Assembly: GCA_963576735.1 (NCBI GenBank)
Contig: OY755181.1
Location: 1-64,000 of the forward strand
Length of the DNA: 64,000 nucleotides
Source of the DNA: Bedellia somnulentella
Taxonomy: Eukaryota > Arthropoda > Insecta > Lepidoptera > Bedelliidae
Reading direction: 5' to 3'
Both the position numbers and the translations under genes were made by a program. Of the stretch, positions 20,014 through 30,496 are shown in pieces (positions within the stretch are counted from its first letter, which is position 1; each line of letters opens with the position of its first letter). Below the pieces are notes generated by a model. The model did no database searches and was not told where the DNA came from. It saw nothing but the letters and a program-made list of their open reading frames with translations.

Positions 20014-20192
20014 GGATTTTTTAACGAGGTTTTATCCTCGGATTTTTGCGGAAGGTTTACTCCTCTTCCGATTTTTTATAGAGGTTTACTCCTCGCGGTC
20101 AAGCCTACGCCGCGGCAAGACCCTCGGCCCTGGAAGTGCAAGACTGCCAGGGTTACGAGTTCCCTTGATTTTTTAACGAGGTTTTCTCCTCA
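20014..20192 (-). repeat. Array of short hairpin repeats in the short element
   Basis: Four units of about 27 bp, each GATTTTTT plus a small inverted repeat: CGAGG/CCTCG (20014-20040), CGGAAG/CTTCCG (20041-20070), GAGG/CCTC (20071-20098) and GAGG/CCTC (20167-20192). Full elements carry one such unit in the 5' UTR. Confidence 0.6.
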
Positions 20193-20331
20193 CCCAGTCC
20201 GCTTACTACTCACTCTGAAAACAGAGGAGAGAAGCGGACCCTTGGTGCATTGGCTTCACCCCGGGTGACCAACCCGGGGCTACTGAGCCCCCACGCCACG
20301 ACAAGGCTGCACCGTGTGGGGGGTGTGGGGG

Positions 20332-20380
20332 AACCTAACCTAACCTAACCTAACCTAACCTAACCTAACCTAACCTAACC
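20332..20380. repeat. Telomeric repeat AACC(TAACC)9
   Basis: Perfect run of the arthropod telomere repeat between the short element and the poly(T) of copy 5. Confidence 0.97.
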
Positions 20381-20400
20381 TTTTTTTTTTTTTTTTTTGG

Positions 20401-20485
20401 TGAGGGGGAAATCTTCTAAAGATACCCAGTAACAATAGGGTTGTAACTGGGTTATGTGGGATTTTTACCCACTAAAACCCCCTCA
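20401..20485 (-). promoter_or_regulatory. Conserved cloverleaf-like 3' UTR RNA fold, copy 5
   Basis: 85 nt. Every helix has a different sequence from copies 2-4 yet still pairs: closing stem TGAGGGGG/CCCCCTCA, hairpins ATCTT/AAGAT, CCCAGT/ACTGGG and GTGGG/CCCAC. The TAAAA linker next to the closing stem and the A/T-rich 7-nt loop are kept. Confidence 0.7.
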
Positions 20486-20719
20486 ATTGCCATCCTCGGC
20501 ACTTCGAGAGTCACCAGGATCTCCGTTGAACACACTAGTGGCTCCCTAGTACGTTGGCCTTTAAGGCACCTCCCGGGATTAATCATATGCCATAATATGG
20601 CCTGGCAGAATACCACTGCCGTGATCTACATTTTTTTTTTTCTTTTAGGGGCCTCCTACGCCAAGCAGAAAATACTGTAAGTCTATTCTTTAACCCGATC
20701 TTACTGGGTTGTTAAAGGG

Positions 20720-23700
20720 AATCAAGGGCGGGCCACACCGCCACCCCTGCGTCGTCGTTGCCGTCGTCGTCCAGGATCGGCCCTCTCCCGATCCCTTTAG
20801 GCTGTCTCTTTCTGAAGCATAACCGCTTCGCAGAAAGCGACCACGGCCTCCCACTTTTCTTGAGATTCCAGCATGGATTTGACCACTGTTGGAAGATCAA
20901 GGTCATGCCCAATTATCTGCCGCAGTTCTCGTCGCTCATTTGCCCATGCTGGGCAAGACTCCAACGTGTGTTGGGCAGAGTCACAGCCGTCCCCACAATG
21001 GTGGCATTGTGTATTTGCTTCGCGACCTATTTAGTTCAGGTATTCGCCAAAACATCCGTGTCCTGTAAGTATTTGGGTCAGCCTGTATGATACGCTGCCA
21101 CTTTTCCGCTCCAGCCAAGATGTGAAACAAGGCAGAATAGCTTTTACGGTGCGTCGTCGCACTGCTGGGGGTTCCTCTAACCTCTCCCGCCAAGTTGCAA
21201 GTGCTTGTCGGTGAGTTCGCTTACGCAAACCTCCGATCTCCCGCTGAGTACCGTTTCTAAGGGCAGAACGAGTTTGCTGGTACATTTTCGCATCAGCATT
21301 AGCTAGAATGTCAAAAGGTGGCATTCTAGCTATAAGGGTTGAAGCATCATAAGACAGTGTTCGATACCCTCGTGCGACTCTTATAGCCGCTACGCGTTGC
21401 ACGCTATAAAGTTTTGCCTTAGAGGATCGAGACAATTTATCAGCCCATACCGGCGCAGCGTACAGGGCTATAGATCTTATTACCCCCGCGTACAGCCTAC
21501 GTACTTCCTCCCTTGGACCACCTAGGTTTGGCAGCAATCTATGCAGAGCCCCAGCTACCTTCTGAGTCTTCGGCAACAGCCGCTCAAAATGCTCCATGAA
21601 TTGCCAACGACTGTCAATTACCACTCCCAAATACTTCATAGAACTGCCTACGTTGATATTCGCATTACCGACTCTTATGGAACATGGTGGAGGTTCTTGA
21701 GCCTTGGGCAATCCATGGAACCAGATAGCTTCAGTTTTATGAGGTGCTACCCTTAAGCCCAAGCCATCGATCTTGGATATTAGGCACGCCGCGCTTAGTT
21801 CGGCTAGCCGTGACGTCCGATCAAATGTGAACTCCTCCGCTAGGATCAGAGTGTCATCCGCGTAGCACACTAGTTTTGTGCCCGGTGGAAGTGGTGTACG
21901 TAATATAACGTCATAGGCTAGGTTCCATAGTAATGGACCAAGCACAGACCCTTGTGGGACCCCACAGTTTACTACCCTTTGGTGGCTGATACCATTCCGG
22001 TCCAAATAGCTTATTGACCGATTACTCAGATAAGCCTTTATTATACCGCACAGATGAGATGGCACGTTATGATAAGACAACGCCTGTCTTATAGCTGTCC
22101 ATGGAAGAGTATTAAAAGCATTGACTATATCTAAGCTTACCGCCAACATGACCCTCCCTTGGCCAGTTGCAGCTTCAGAAAGACTGCGAACTCGGAGAAT
22201 AGCGTCAACTGTGGATCGCCCCTTACGAAAACCGAATTGGCACTCGGATAAATCGGGCCCAACATTCGTCAAGTGGTCATTAAGCCGATCAGCAATGATC
22301 CTCTCAAAAAGCTTGCCCACCTCGTCTAAGAGACAAATAGGGCGATAAGCAGAAGGTAAAGTAGCAGTTCTGTTTTCCTTCTGCAAAAGAACCAACCTAG
22401 CCTCCTTCCAATCTGCGGGGAAAACGCTTAATCGAAAGCAATTGGTAAATAACTGCCTGAGCCGTTCACCCAAGACCGTCAGAGCCAAAACCCAAGCTCT
22501 TCCTGGGATCCCGTCCGGGCCCGGTGCCGTGTTTTTTGCTCGAAGACGCTTGATTGCCCAATCAAACTCCTCTTGGCTTACTTGCTGCTCATCTGACCAG
22601 ACGAATTCACCCGGCTCCCGATCGATGGTATCCTGATCGTCATGAGCACGCGGGAACAACGTGTCGACTACCGACGCCGAAAAATTGGGGTCTAGGGTCT
22701 GTGTTAGCGGTGGAACCCAAGCTCGAAGTTTTCCCATGACCATCTTGTAAGGTCGGCCCCATGGGTTCCTATCCAAACTTTCCAGGAGTTCAATCCATGA
22801 GCGAGTTTTTGCTTCAGCTATTGCTACTTGTAAAGCTATCGTGGCCTCTCGGTAAGATACGTATGCTGCGGTTTTTTCCTCTTCTGTGGCTCGTCGCCTA
22901 CGGCGAGCTCGCGTATACTGGCGGCGCTTGGATGAGCACACAGTCCGAAGATGTGCAATATTATCGTTCCACCAGTATTGGCTACGGTTTTCTTTAGGCC
23001 TACAGCGAGGCATGGCGGCATCACAAATATTTGTCATGACACGCCTAAACCAAGCAGCTTCACTTTCTGGATCAGATGGTTCTTCCTCAGCCCAAGCGGC
23101 AATATTTGCTGCAGCAATCAATAAATCTTGGTCAAGTCGTTTGAGAGACCATCGCCTAGGAGGAACACGTCTCGTATCCAAGTTGGTCCCAGCAGGGCAG
23201 TGAGTAGTCACAACCATGCCTATATATTGGTGATCAGATAAAGTGACTTCACCGTCTGCGACTTTCCATCCCGAAATAAGGCGAGCCGCTGCAGGGCTTG
23301 CCCATGTTAAATCTACAATGGATTCACCCTGCCAGCGTACGCAAGTGGGGACCGAACCTCGATTCAGCAGCCCAAGGTTGCGTTCCGCTGCCCACTCTAA
23401 GAGAATTTCACTTTTTGGCTCCGTTATAGTATCCCCCCACGCATGCGATCGGGCGTTGAAGTCGCCAAGTACGACTATCTGCTGAGACGTGAGGCTACGA
23501 ACGCATATGGATAACCCATCCAAATACGCTTCGTATGCAGCGAGGCTGCAGTTTGGGGAAATATAGCAGCCAACTATAGCCATTGAACCCCAATTTACTG
23601 CTACGCAACCATGACCTCTATACGCAGGTGACATGGGAAGGTTGCTATTTTGCCCACCCCAGTAAATGGCTACGACGCCCGTTACATCGCCAAACCAGCG

Positions 23701-23819
23701 GGGATGGTCTGGCACAGTATAAGGCTCAGAAACTACAGCTACTGCAACTGACCGTTCCGAGACGTTCTGCAAGAGAAGGTCTTGCGCCGCTCGGCAATGG
23801 TTTACGTTGCCTTGTAAGA
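20720..23819 (-). pseudogene. TRAS-like ORF2 (endonuclease-RT), inactivated
   Basis: The main open part is 21031-23772. Endonuclease motifs (SEPY, GDFNARS, SDHQYI) and RT motifs (SLDIVNAFN, GVPQGS, YADD) are present. The frame continues upstream to about 23819, but the ATG expected just after the ORF1 stop is deleted. A TAA at 21031-21033 interrupts the protein just before the C-terminal CCHC motif (CHHC..H....C), which continues in the same frame to about 20720 with one more stop near 20802. It is therefore a dead copy. Confidence 0.85.
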
Positions 23820-23834
23820 AATTAAAAGAGAATT

Positions 23835-25755
23835 TTAATGTTCCATTGTACCCCCATGTGAGATTGCACTCACACTTGTCGGCATGTGACTATTCGAAGT
23901 TTCCTTCTGCCGATTACCTCTGTCAGATTTGCTCCTCTTTGGTTGACATTTCTTCGTCCCCAAGCGGTGGTCTGCAGAGAGACCCAGATCCGCACATAGA
24001 GGACATTTTGCCGCTAGTGCGGTGCACTGGCGGGCTTTATGCCCATTGTCACCACATTTAAAACACCGGTCCCCACGATCAACGGTGCTTTTACATTGTG
24101 TCCTAACATGTCCCAGTTCTAGGCATTTAAAACACTGTAGTGGTCTAGCTGACAACGATTCGACACGAGCAGATATCCAGCCCACCTGTAACCTCTTGGC
24201 TTTGGTGAGTGCACTGACGACCTTGAGAGGACATTTAACCCAGATAGAGCCGAGTCGGTTCCCATTTTTGTTTATTTCACCAACTTTAACATCTGTTGGT
24301 GAACAACCACTAAATCCTGTGATCCCATATTCTGATCTCCCCGCATTTAACTGGCCGTGCTATGCGAATGTTAAAATCTTGAAGAGCAGAAACCATGCGT
24401 GTTGCCAAAGCGTCAGCTTTGGATACGCTTTCTGGACCGGGAATTTCTATTAGAAGTCCTCCTGTTACTGTACGTTTTTGGCGCACAGCTGTTATGCCAA
24501 GCTCTGCTAAATTGATCCGTGATTTAGCAGACTTCATGACATCAGCGTAAGATGCATCAGAACCCTCCGGCACAGTTACCGTTATTACGGCGTTTCGTGG
24601 GGGCTTAGGTTCCTTCCTCTTCTTTTTCTTCTCCTTCCTCTTAGTTTTTGTAGTTGCCTTGTCAGCTAATGCAGGCTGTTTCGATTGTTTAGGCTTCCTT
24701 GCAGCAACAACTGCCCAGGAATCTGCTGCAGGTTTATCAATCAAAATATTTGGTCCAGGTACTGCAGGTAAATCAGAATTGGAAGGCTGAGTTGGGATTC
24801 CACGCTTTCTCTGCCTTTTGGCCTTCGCGCTTGATTCTTTTGCCGTTTCTTCATACACTATCGGTGTGACTGCCTTTTTACCAAGAGGTGGTCGTATCGC
24901 TCTTCCCGGAAAAAGCTCATTCCTAAAAGCGGTAAGCTTGTTAGTGATAAGCGCGTCTATTGCGTCAAGACTAATCAAATTTGGAGCAATTGTGTTTGCC
25001 GCTGGTCGTGCGGGGCTCCTAACCTCGCCTTCTGAGGTCGTCTGTGGCTCTGACATTCTCGCCATTTTCTCTTCTAGAGTTGCTACACGTGCTCGCAGCT
25101 CGCTATTTTCTCGCTGTAAACGATCCTCATTGAAGTGGTCAGAAGACCGATGAGTTAATTCAACAGCCGCTGCCTCAATAAAGCGTGCCGCCAATTTTAA
25201 ATCCCGCACAAAGGTTCCCTTTAGATTTCTTGATTTCTCGGCAACATTAACCACTTTTGAGGCAGCTTCAAGTGCTTTTGCAGCGATATCAGCTGTAGGT
25301 TGAGCCTTAAGGTCGACTGACATATCATCTGCAATAAGCGCATCAACAGGAAGAGGCTCAAGAAATTCATCTTTCGAGCCGCTTTTCGAAACTTTTCGTC
25401 TTTGGGACGAAACTGTACTGTATTGGGAATCACTTTTCCGCTTTCGCGATGCCATAGACACCGCCGAAACGGAGGAATAAATTGATGAGGATGAGCGCAC
25501 GGAACAGTCGCTCATTTCTCCATCATCGTCATCACATTCCCTCCGAACACTCAATGCCGAACCTGGACGACTACCTAGTACGGCGAACCGGTTTTGACCC
25601 AAGCGGGCCTCTAAGTCCATAGAACTTAGATGATGGGTGGTGCCCCCCCCAGAATACGAAGGGCAGCCTACATCTTTCGATGCAGGGAGGGATTCTCCAC
25701 TGGTGGAGCCAGTGGTACCCTCCTGGGGTAATAATTTTCTATTTTCACTCATCAT
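23835..25755 (-). pseudogene. TRAS-like ORF1, frameshifted
   Basis: The first 470 or so residues (25755 down to about 24330, MMSENRKLLPQEG start) and the last part (to 23835, with zinc knuckles CFKCLELGH, CFKCGDNGH, CPLCADLG) are in different frames. The second frame is open and ORF1-like upstream to about 24340 (TGFSGCSPTDVKVGEI), so one indel near 24330 explains it. The N-terminus resembles that of copy 3. Confidence 0.85.
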
Positions 25756-26291
25756 AATTTTATTAGTAGGCGTTTTTATACTCGGCCTACTATCGAGTTT
25801 ACTATCCTACGCGCTAGGGACTGGAGACCCTCCAGCCATTCATCTTGTCGGCACGCAGACCTTAAGATTGGGGTGATTTTTTATAGAGGTTTTCTTCCTC
25901 GCAACTCAGACCTCAGTGGACTGAGCCCCCGATTCTACAGAGTAGCTTTGCGGGTTGGCCGGTAGCATCGCTAAAGATACCGCCGCCCCAACTTGCCCCA
26001 GCCGGCCGATACGGAACAGACGCTAGAGCAAATCACTACCTTAAATCAAACCACAGCCACCCGTACAAAACAGACGATGCGGTGCAACATCTTTTAAACC
26101 GCCTGATCCAGAACAGACATCCTAACAAAACTAGCGCCAAAGTTGGAACCCCGACTCTACGTCCGCTTACTGCTACCTCTGAAAGCAGAGGAGAGAAGCG
26201 GACCCACCGCGATGCCATTAGCTTCACCCCGGGCTGGATTGCCCGAGGCTACTGAGCCCCCACGCCACGACAAGGCTGCACCGTGTGGGGG

Positions 26292-26355
26292 AACCTAACC
26301 TAACCTAACCTAACCTAACCTAACCTAACCTAACCTAACCTAACCTAACCTAACC
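26292..26355. repeat. Telomeric repeat AACC(TAACC)12
   Basis: Perfect run. On its left is the 5' end of copy 5 (minus strand) and on its right a plus-strand RT fragment. Confidence 0.97.
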
Positions 26356-27678
26356 CACGGCAGTACGGCTTTGTTCCACAGAGGTGCACCGAGGATACAC
26401 TGTACGACCTATTGACCCACATAAAGGAAAACCTTACCAACAAGCTGACCAACCTCATTGTCTCTCTTGACATCCAGGGCGCTTTCGACAGCGCGTGGTG
26501 GCCCGCAACCAAATGCCGCTTGGCAGAGAAAGGCTGCCCCGAAAACCTGCGCAAACTAGTGACAAACTACCTCGATGACAGAAGAGTCCGCGTGATATAT
26601 GCAAATGAGGAGGTTACTCACACCACAACAAAGGGGTGCGTTCAGGGTAGTATTGGCGGGCCGAATTTTTGGAACATTCTCTTGGACCCTTTGTTGGACG
26701 CCTTGGAGGAAAAGAGTGTTCATGTGCAGGCATTCGCGGACGATATCGTGTTGGTTATTTCCGGGAAAGAGGTTCCAAAAATACAGGAGCAAGCAAACGA
26801 AGTGCTGGAATATGTGCATCGATGGGGCCGCAAGAACAAGCTGGAATTTGCACCTCACAAAACAAAAGCGATGTTGATCACGAAGAAACTAAAATTCGAC
26901 CAACCAGTTATCACTATGGGCACGATACCCATCGATATAGTAGACCACATCAAAATACTGGGTGTCACCATCGATCATAAACTGACCTTCCAGAGACACG
27001 CCTCCCAAGTATGTAGAAAAGCAGCCAATATCTACAAATGCCTCGCAAGAGCTGCAAGAATCAGTTGGGGATTAAGACCCGAAATTATAAAAACAATATA
27101 TTTAGCAGTTATAGAGCCTATAGTCTTGTACGCGGCCAGCACTTGGGCTGATGCGGCGAACAAAATTTCAATTCAAAAACAGCTTAACGCGCTCCAACGA
27201 GGTTTTGCGCAGAAAATATGTAGGTCATACCGAACAGTATCTCTAAACGCGTCGCTTGTACTCTCAGGCCTGATCCCACTGGATCTCAGACTGAGGGAAG
27301 CGGCGCAACTGTACGAGACAAAAAGAGGTAGGCCACAAGACTGTATCAAGGGGCGCAATATCGAAGACAAAGTTTCTTACTCAAGATTGCCACACCCAGC
27401 AGAAGAACCCAACATTTCTTTCACCAGCGCAGAAGATCTGGAACACAGGACAAACGAAATTTGTATTTACACAGATGGTATGGATCCGCCTGGAAAGGAG
27501 ACGAAGAGGTTTACTCTGGCAAATTTAAACTAGAGCCATTCTGCTCAGTCTACCAGGCGGAACTCTTCGCGATTTGCCAGGCAACCGAGAGAATTAAGGA
27601 CACAAAGAACAAGGAAACAGAATTCAGAATTCTAAGCGATTCTAGAGCCGCCTTAGAAACCCTACAAAGCGCCAAAAC
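26356..27678 (+). pseudogene. R1/LOA-group RT and RNase H fragment, opposite orientation, 5' truncated
   Basis: Reading starts directly after (CCTAA)n with QYGF, inside the RT. The RT shows VSLDIQGAFDSAW, GCVQGSIGG and the catalytic FADD (about 26737). After a region of RT thumb sequence, an RNase H domain begins (ICIYTDG) and continues after a frameshift near 27480 as CSVYQAELFAI and ILSDSRAAL. It ends where R4-type sequence begins at about 27679. Telomere-specific SART elements insert opposite to TRAS, which fits the orientation, but R1-clade elements usually lack RNase H, so LOA or another I-group family is also possible. The main open part is 26412-27533. Confidence 0.75.
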
Positions 27679-27879
27679 CAATTGCTAACCTGCCGGATGT
27701 GGGTGGTGCGGAAAGCGATTTGGGGAACAGTCTCCCTGGATTTGGATTTGGTGAGGAGCGCACTCGAAGAGACGATCCTGGAATATCGCCAAGTGCCTCT
27801 CGAAAGGAGGCCAAGGCTGCCCCGAGTTCCTCTCAGCATCAAGGTTCGGGATGTCGTTGAGGCCGTCAATAACATGCTG
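27679..27879 (+). mobile_element. R4/Dong-like element copy A, left piece
   Basis: Matches 43447-43647 of copy D (LPDVGG, LDLDLVRSALEE, IKVRDVVEAVNNML) with one extra T after 27718. It is cut by the LTR element at ATGCTG (27874-27879) and resumes at 35165. Confidence 0.85.
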
Positions 27880-28000
27880 TGGTGTAGTGAGTGCATCTTG
27901 TCCCCCTCTTGCCAATATATATTGTATGTTAGTCTTAAGTCTTGAGCAGTAATAAACATATATCCAAACAAGCAACACGTCTCTCATTTCGTTCATTGCA
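27880..28000 (+). repeat. 5' LTR (121 bp)
   Basis: Identical as read to 35044-35164. Begins TGGTGTAG, ends CATTGCA and includes AATAAA (polyadenylation signal) at about 27951. Confidence 0.92.
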
Positions 28001-28020
28001 TGGCGACCCTGCCAGTGCGG
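28001..28020 (+). promoter_or_regulatory. Primer-binding-site candidate
   Basis: TGGCGACCCTG immediately follows the LTR, the usual place and TGG start of a tRNA-complementary PBS. The priming tRNA is not identified. Confidence 0.6.
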
Positions 28021-28637
28021 CCACGCGGCTGCGCTGCGCACGAGTACAGACAATTTTTTTTATTATTAAGTGTTGAGGTGAAGTATAATAACTTTGAAAA
28101 TAACAAGTGTTAAGAAAATACTATAAGTGCTAATTAAAACATTTCGACAAATATGTACATAGTGACGTAGTCCCGCAGTTATAATATGATACCACACCAA
28201 CCAATATCCGTTTAAGGTGAAGAGACTCTTACTGAAGAAAAGTTATTTCCAAGAAAAAAAACATCATTATAATGAAAAGGATAATCCCACAAAAATATCC
28301 CAAACATACCAGTATGGACTGCAGCCGACTTACCTCAGATGAAGTGACCCTCACATGGATGTCTTTCGTTGGCAAGAAAATCTTTAAATGGCTGAATTAT
28401 AAGACTATTAATGGAGCCCGTGTGTGAAAAAAAGTGAAATCGCATTAAGGTTTAGTTTTATCGGTAGTTTATTTTTAAACTAGTATATCATTCCTAATAA
28501 TTAAAATAAAAGTAGACGTAGAAGTAATTTCATTATTTAGGTCAATTTTGTTAATTCAATTAAAATATTTAATAAATAAAAACTGTGAAATAATTATTTT
28601 TAATATAACAATATATTATTATATTATCACTATAATT

Positions 28638-28890
28638 TGCCGTGTAGTGTCGGCTTAGAATAGCACTACCCCGTTTCTACCGATGGGTGTACGTAAGAGG
28701 CGACTAACGGTATTGGGGCTTTAAAGGGATTTTTGGGCGATGCGGCTTGAGACCCATCACCAACAACCTTTACTTTACCATCCTTTCCCACTCAATTTTC
28801 CAAATGTGGCTGAGGAATTTCTAATTCCTTAGCTCTGGCTACCCCTTCTAGGGATTTATAGCCGTGAGTATATGTATGTATGTATGTATA
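28638..28890 (+). mobile_element. SINE-like element (S family), full length
   Basis: About 250 bp beginning TGCCGTGTAGTGTCGGC and ending GCCGTGAGTATATG(TATG)n. At least a dozen copies on both strands occur in this window. No tRNA-type A and B boxes are apparent. It lies inside the LTR element's interior. Confidence 0.8.
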
Positions 28891-29500
28891 CTTTGTGCAC
28901 TTAAGAATCAATTTAAATTAACGTTGGAAGGATAAATGAGATAAAAGTGATATGCAAAACGTAAATAACGTAGTTATAAAAAATGTGTTAGTGTTTATTA
29001 TGTTTGCATTGAATATGTTGTTAGCCTGTCCGAGCTATGTAGTATTTATAGTAAAATATTATTTTTTTTCGAAATAATGTTGATACTGTCAAAGAAAAGA
29101 AGTGAATATATATTGTAAAAGAAAATAGTAAACGAGAATGGTGGAAATGAAAAGAAATCTGTTAGTAGAGTCAAATGAATTGATGTTATTGAAAAACATG
29201 AATGCGAGGTTTATTAAAGGATGCAATTAAGAATTTAGGTAAAAGGAGGTGCTGTTGCTAGGCTTATATTTGCGTATGTGTTGGTACGGCGATGGAAGAG
29301 GTAGCGTTGCATACATATATGGCGTGAAGAATTCTATGAAGTCATCGCTGTGTGTGGTATGATTGAGAGGGTAATATGATGTGATTGTTATGATTAAAAT
29401 TCGCGCTTCAGTCGCCGTAGTAAACGTACCTAATACTACGCTAACTATTTTTTGCATTTTTAGTAAAACACAGTTTCTCAAACTTAATTCTTGTGTCATA

Positions 29501-30496
29501 ATGAGTTCAAAAAACTGTGGTCACTGTGATGAGCCATTCACTGAAGGGGTTCATTGCAACGCCTGTGAGCTTGATATTCACTACGAGTGTGCAGGTATAA
29601 CCGAGAAGGGCTTCCGGAAGCTGGGTGATAAAAGAAAACAGCTGTGGAGATGTTTTAAATGCAATCAGTCCGGAATCCAGATTGCCTCTCCTCACGCTTC
29701 AAAGGCACCGTTGTCAGCCATGTCTGCTAAATCCCCATCAGGAAACACCACTGAAAACTACGCTACCATTCTGCAAGAAATCAGACAACTTGGTAGTAAG
29801 TTGATTCCTCTTGAATCTCTACCTGAAGATATAAGAGTATTGCGGAGCGAAATTGCAAGTTTGAAAACATCTTTTGCGGAAATAAATGGTACTATAAAGC
29901 TACTATCTGACCGAATGTTGAAGACTGAAGACAGGTTAACTGTGCTGGAAAATGGTAAAAGCGACCAGAACAATGCTTTGCAGAAGCAGATTGATAAAAT
30001 GATTGATGATAGTGAAGAAAGGGAACAATTTGCAAGATCGAAAAACGTAGAGTTAAAGGGCGTACCACAAGCCAAAAATGAGAACCTTTTCGATTTATTG
30101 ACTGCTGTAGGAAAGAAGATCCAATACCCTGTTTCTAAAAGTCAAATTGACTTCATAACAAGAGTACAAACACGTAACCCCGACGACACTAAACCTATAA
30201 TTATTTGTTTTAATAATCGGTACGTGAGGGATGACTTTGTTGCAGCCGCTCGATCCGCTATAAAGAACTCTCCCTTGTTAGCGGCCGATTTTGGGCTGCA
30301 GGGTCATTCAAAAATATTTGTTAACGACCATCTCACTATACGGAACAAGAATCTTCTTTCTAATGCCAAAAAAATTGCCCTTGAACGTGGATATAAGTAC
30401 ATATGGGTAAAATTTTGCAAAATATATGTAAGGAGAAACGAAACTTCACCGACTATATTGATACGTACAGAAAAGGATATCACGAAAATTATTTAA
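29501..30496 (+). CDS. CR1-like ORF1: PHD-type zinc finger and coiled-coil protein
   Basis: About 331 residues from ATG 29501 (MSSKNCGHC); the frame is open upstream to 29381, but the zinc finger argues for 29501. Residues 6-55 form a C4HC3 PHD-like finger (CGHC, CNAC, HYEC, WRCFKC). A heptad-like helical region follows at about 120-190 (IDKMIDDSEEREQ). The C-terminal half resembles the RNA-binding domain of LINE ORF1 proteins (VELKGVPQ, FITRVQTRN). It probably binds element RNA. Intact as read. Confidence 0.85.
   Translation: MSSKNCGHCDEPFTEGVHCNACELDIHYECAGITEKGFRKLGDKRKQLWRCFKCNQSGIQIASPHASKAPLSAMSAKSPSGNTTENYATILQEIRQLGSKLIPLESLPEDIRVLRSEIASLKTSFAEINGTIKLLSDRMLKTEDRLTVLENGKSDQNNALQKQIDKMIDDSEEREQFARSKNVELKGVPQAKNENLFDLLTAVGKKIQYPVSKSQIDFITRVQTRNPDDTKPIIICFNNRYVRDDFVAAARSAIKNSPLLAADFGLQGHSKIFVNDHLTIRNKNLLSNAKKIALERGYKYIWVKFCKIYVRRNETSPTILIRTEKDITKII

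Larger units (their letters stand above)
19675..20331 (-). mobile_element. Short ORF-less TRAS-like element (non-autonomous), copy 4
   Basis: 657 bp with a poly(A) tail (T at 19675-19691), the cloverleaf-like fold (19692-19772), a middle segment without long ORFs, and the same 5' terminus as the full elements (CCTTGTCGTGGCGTGGGGGCTCA type, near 20284-20320). Telomeric repeat flanks both sides in the same phase as for the full elements. The middle is not simply a deleted TRAS: it holds a CTTCCTCAGCACCGC segment and hairpin repeats that are absent from copies 2 and 3. A relative with the same middle lies at 57208-58186. I read it as a non-autonomous element mobilised by TRAS proteins. Confidence 0.75.
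20381..26291 (-). mobile_element. Divergent TRAS-like element, copy 5, decayed
   Basis: 5.9 kb. Poly(A) (T at 20381-20398), cloverleaf-like fold at 20401-20485, ORF2 with a stop and a lost start, ORF1 with a frameshift, and a 5' UTR ending in the shared C-rich terminus at 26291. Protein similarity to copies 2 and 3 is clearly lower than theirs to each other. Telomeric repeat flanks both ends, so the insertion itself is precise. Confidence 0.9.

Noticed and set aside
20332..26355. CRISPR array or other prokaryotic repeat system
   Set aside because: The tandem CCTAA runs are telomeric pentamers; there are no spacers and no cas genes, and the content is insect.
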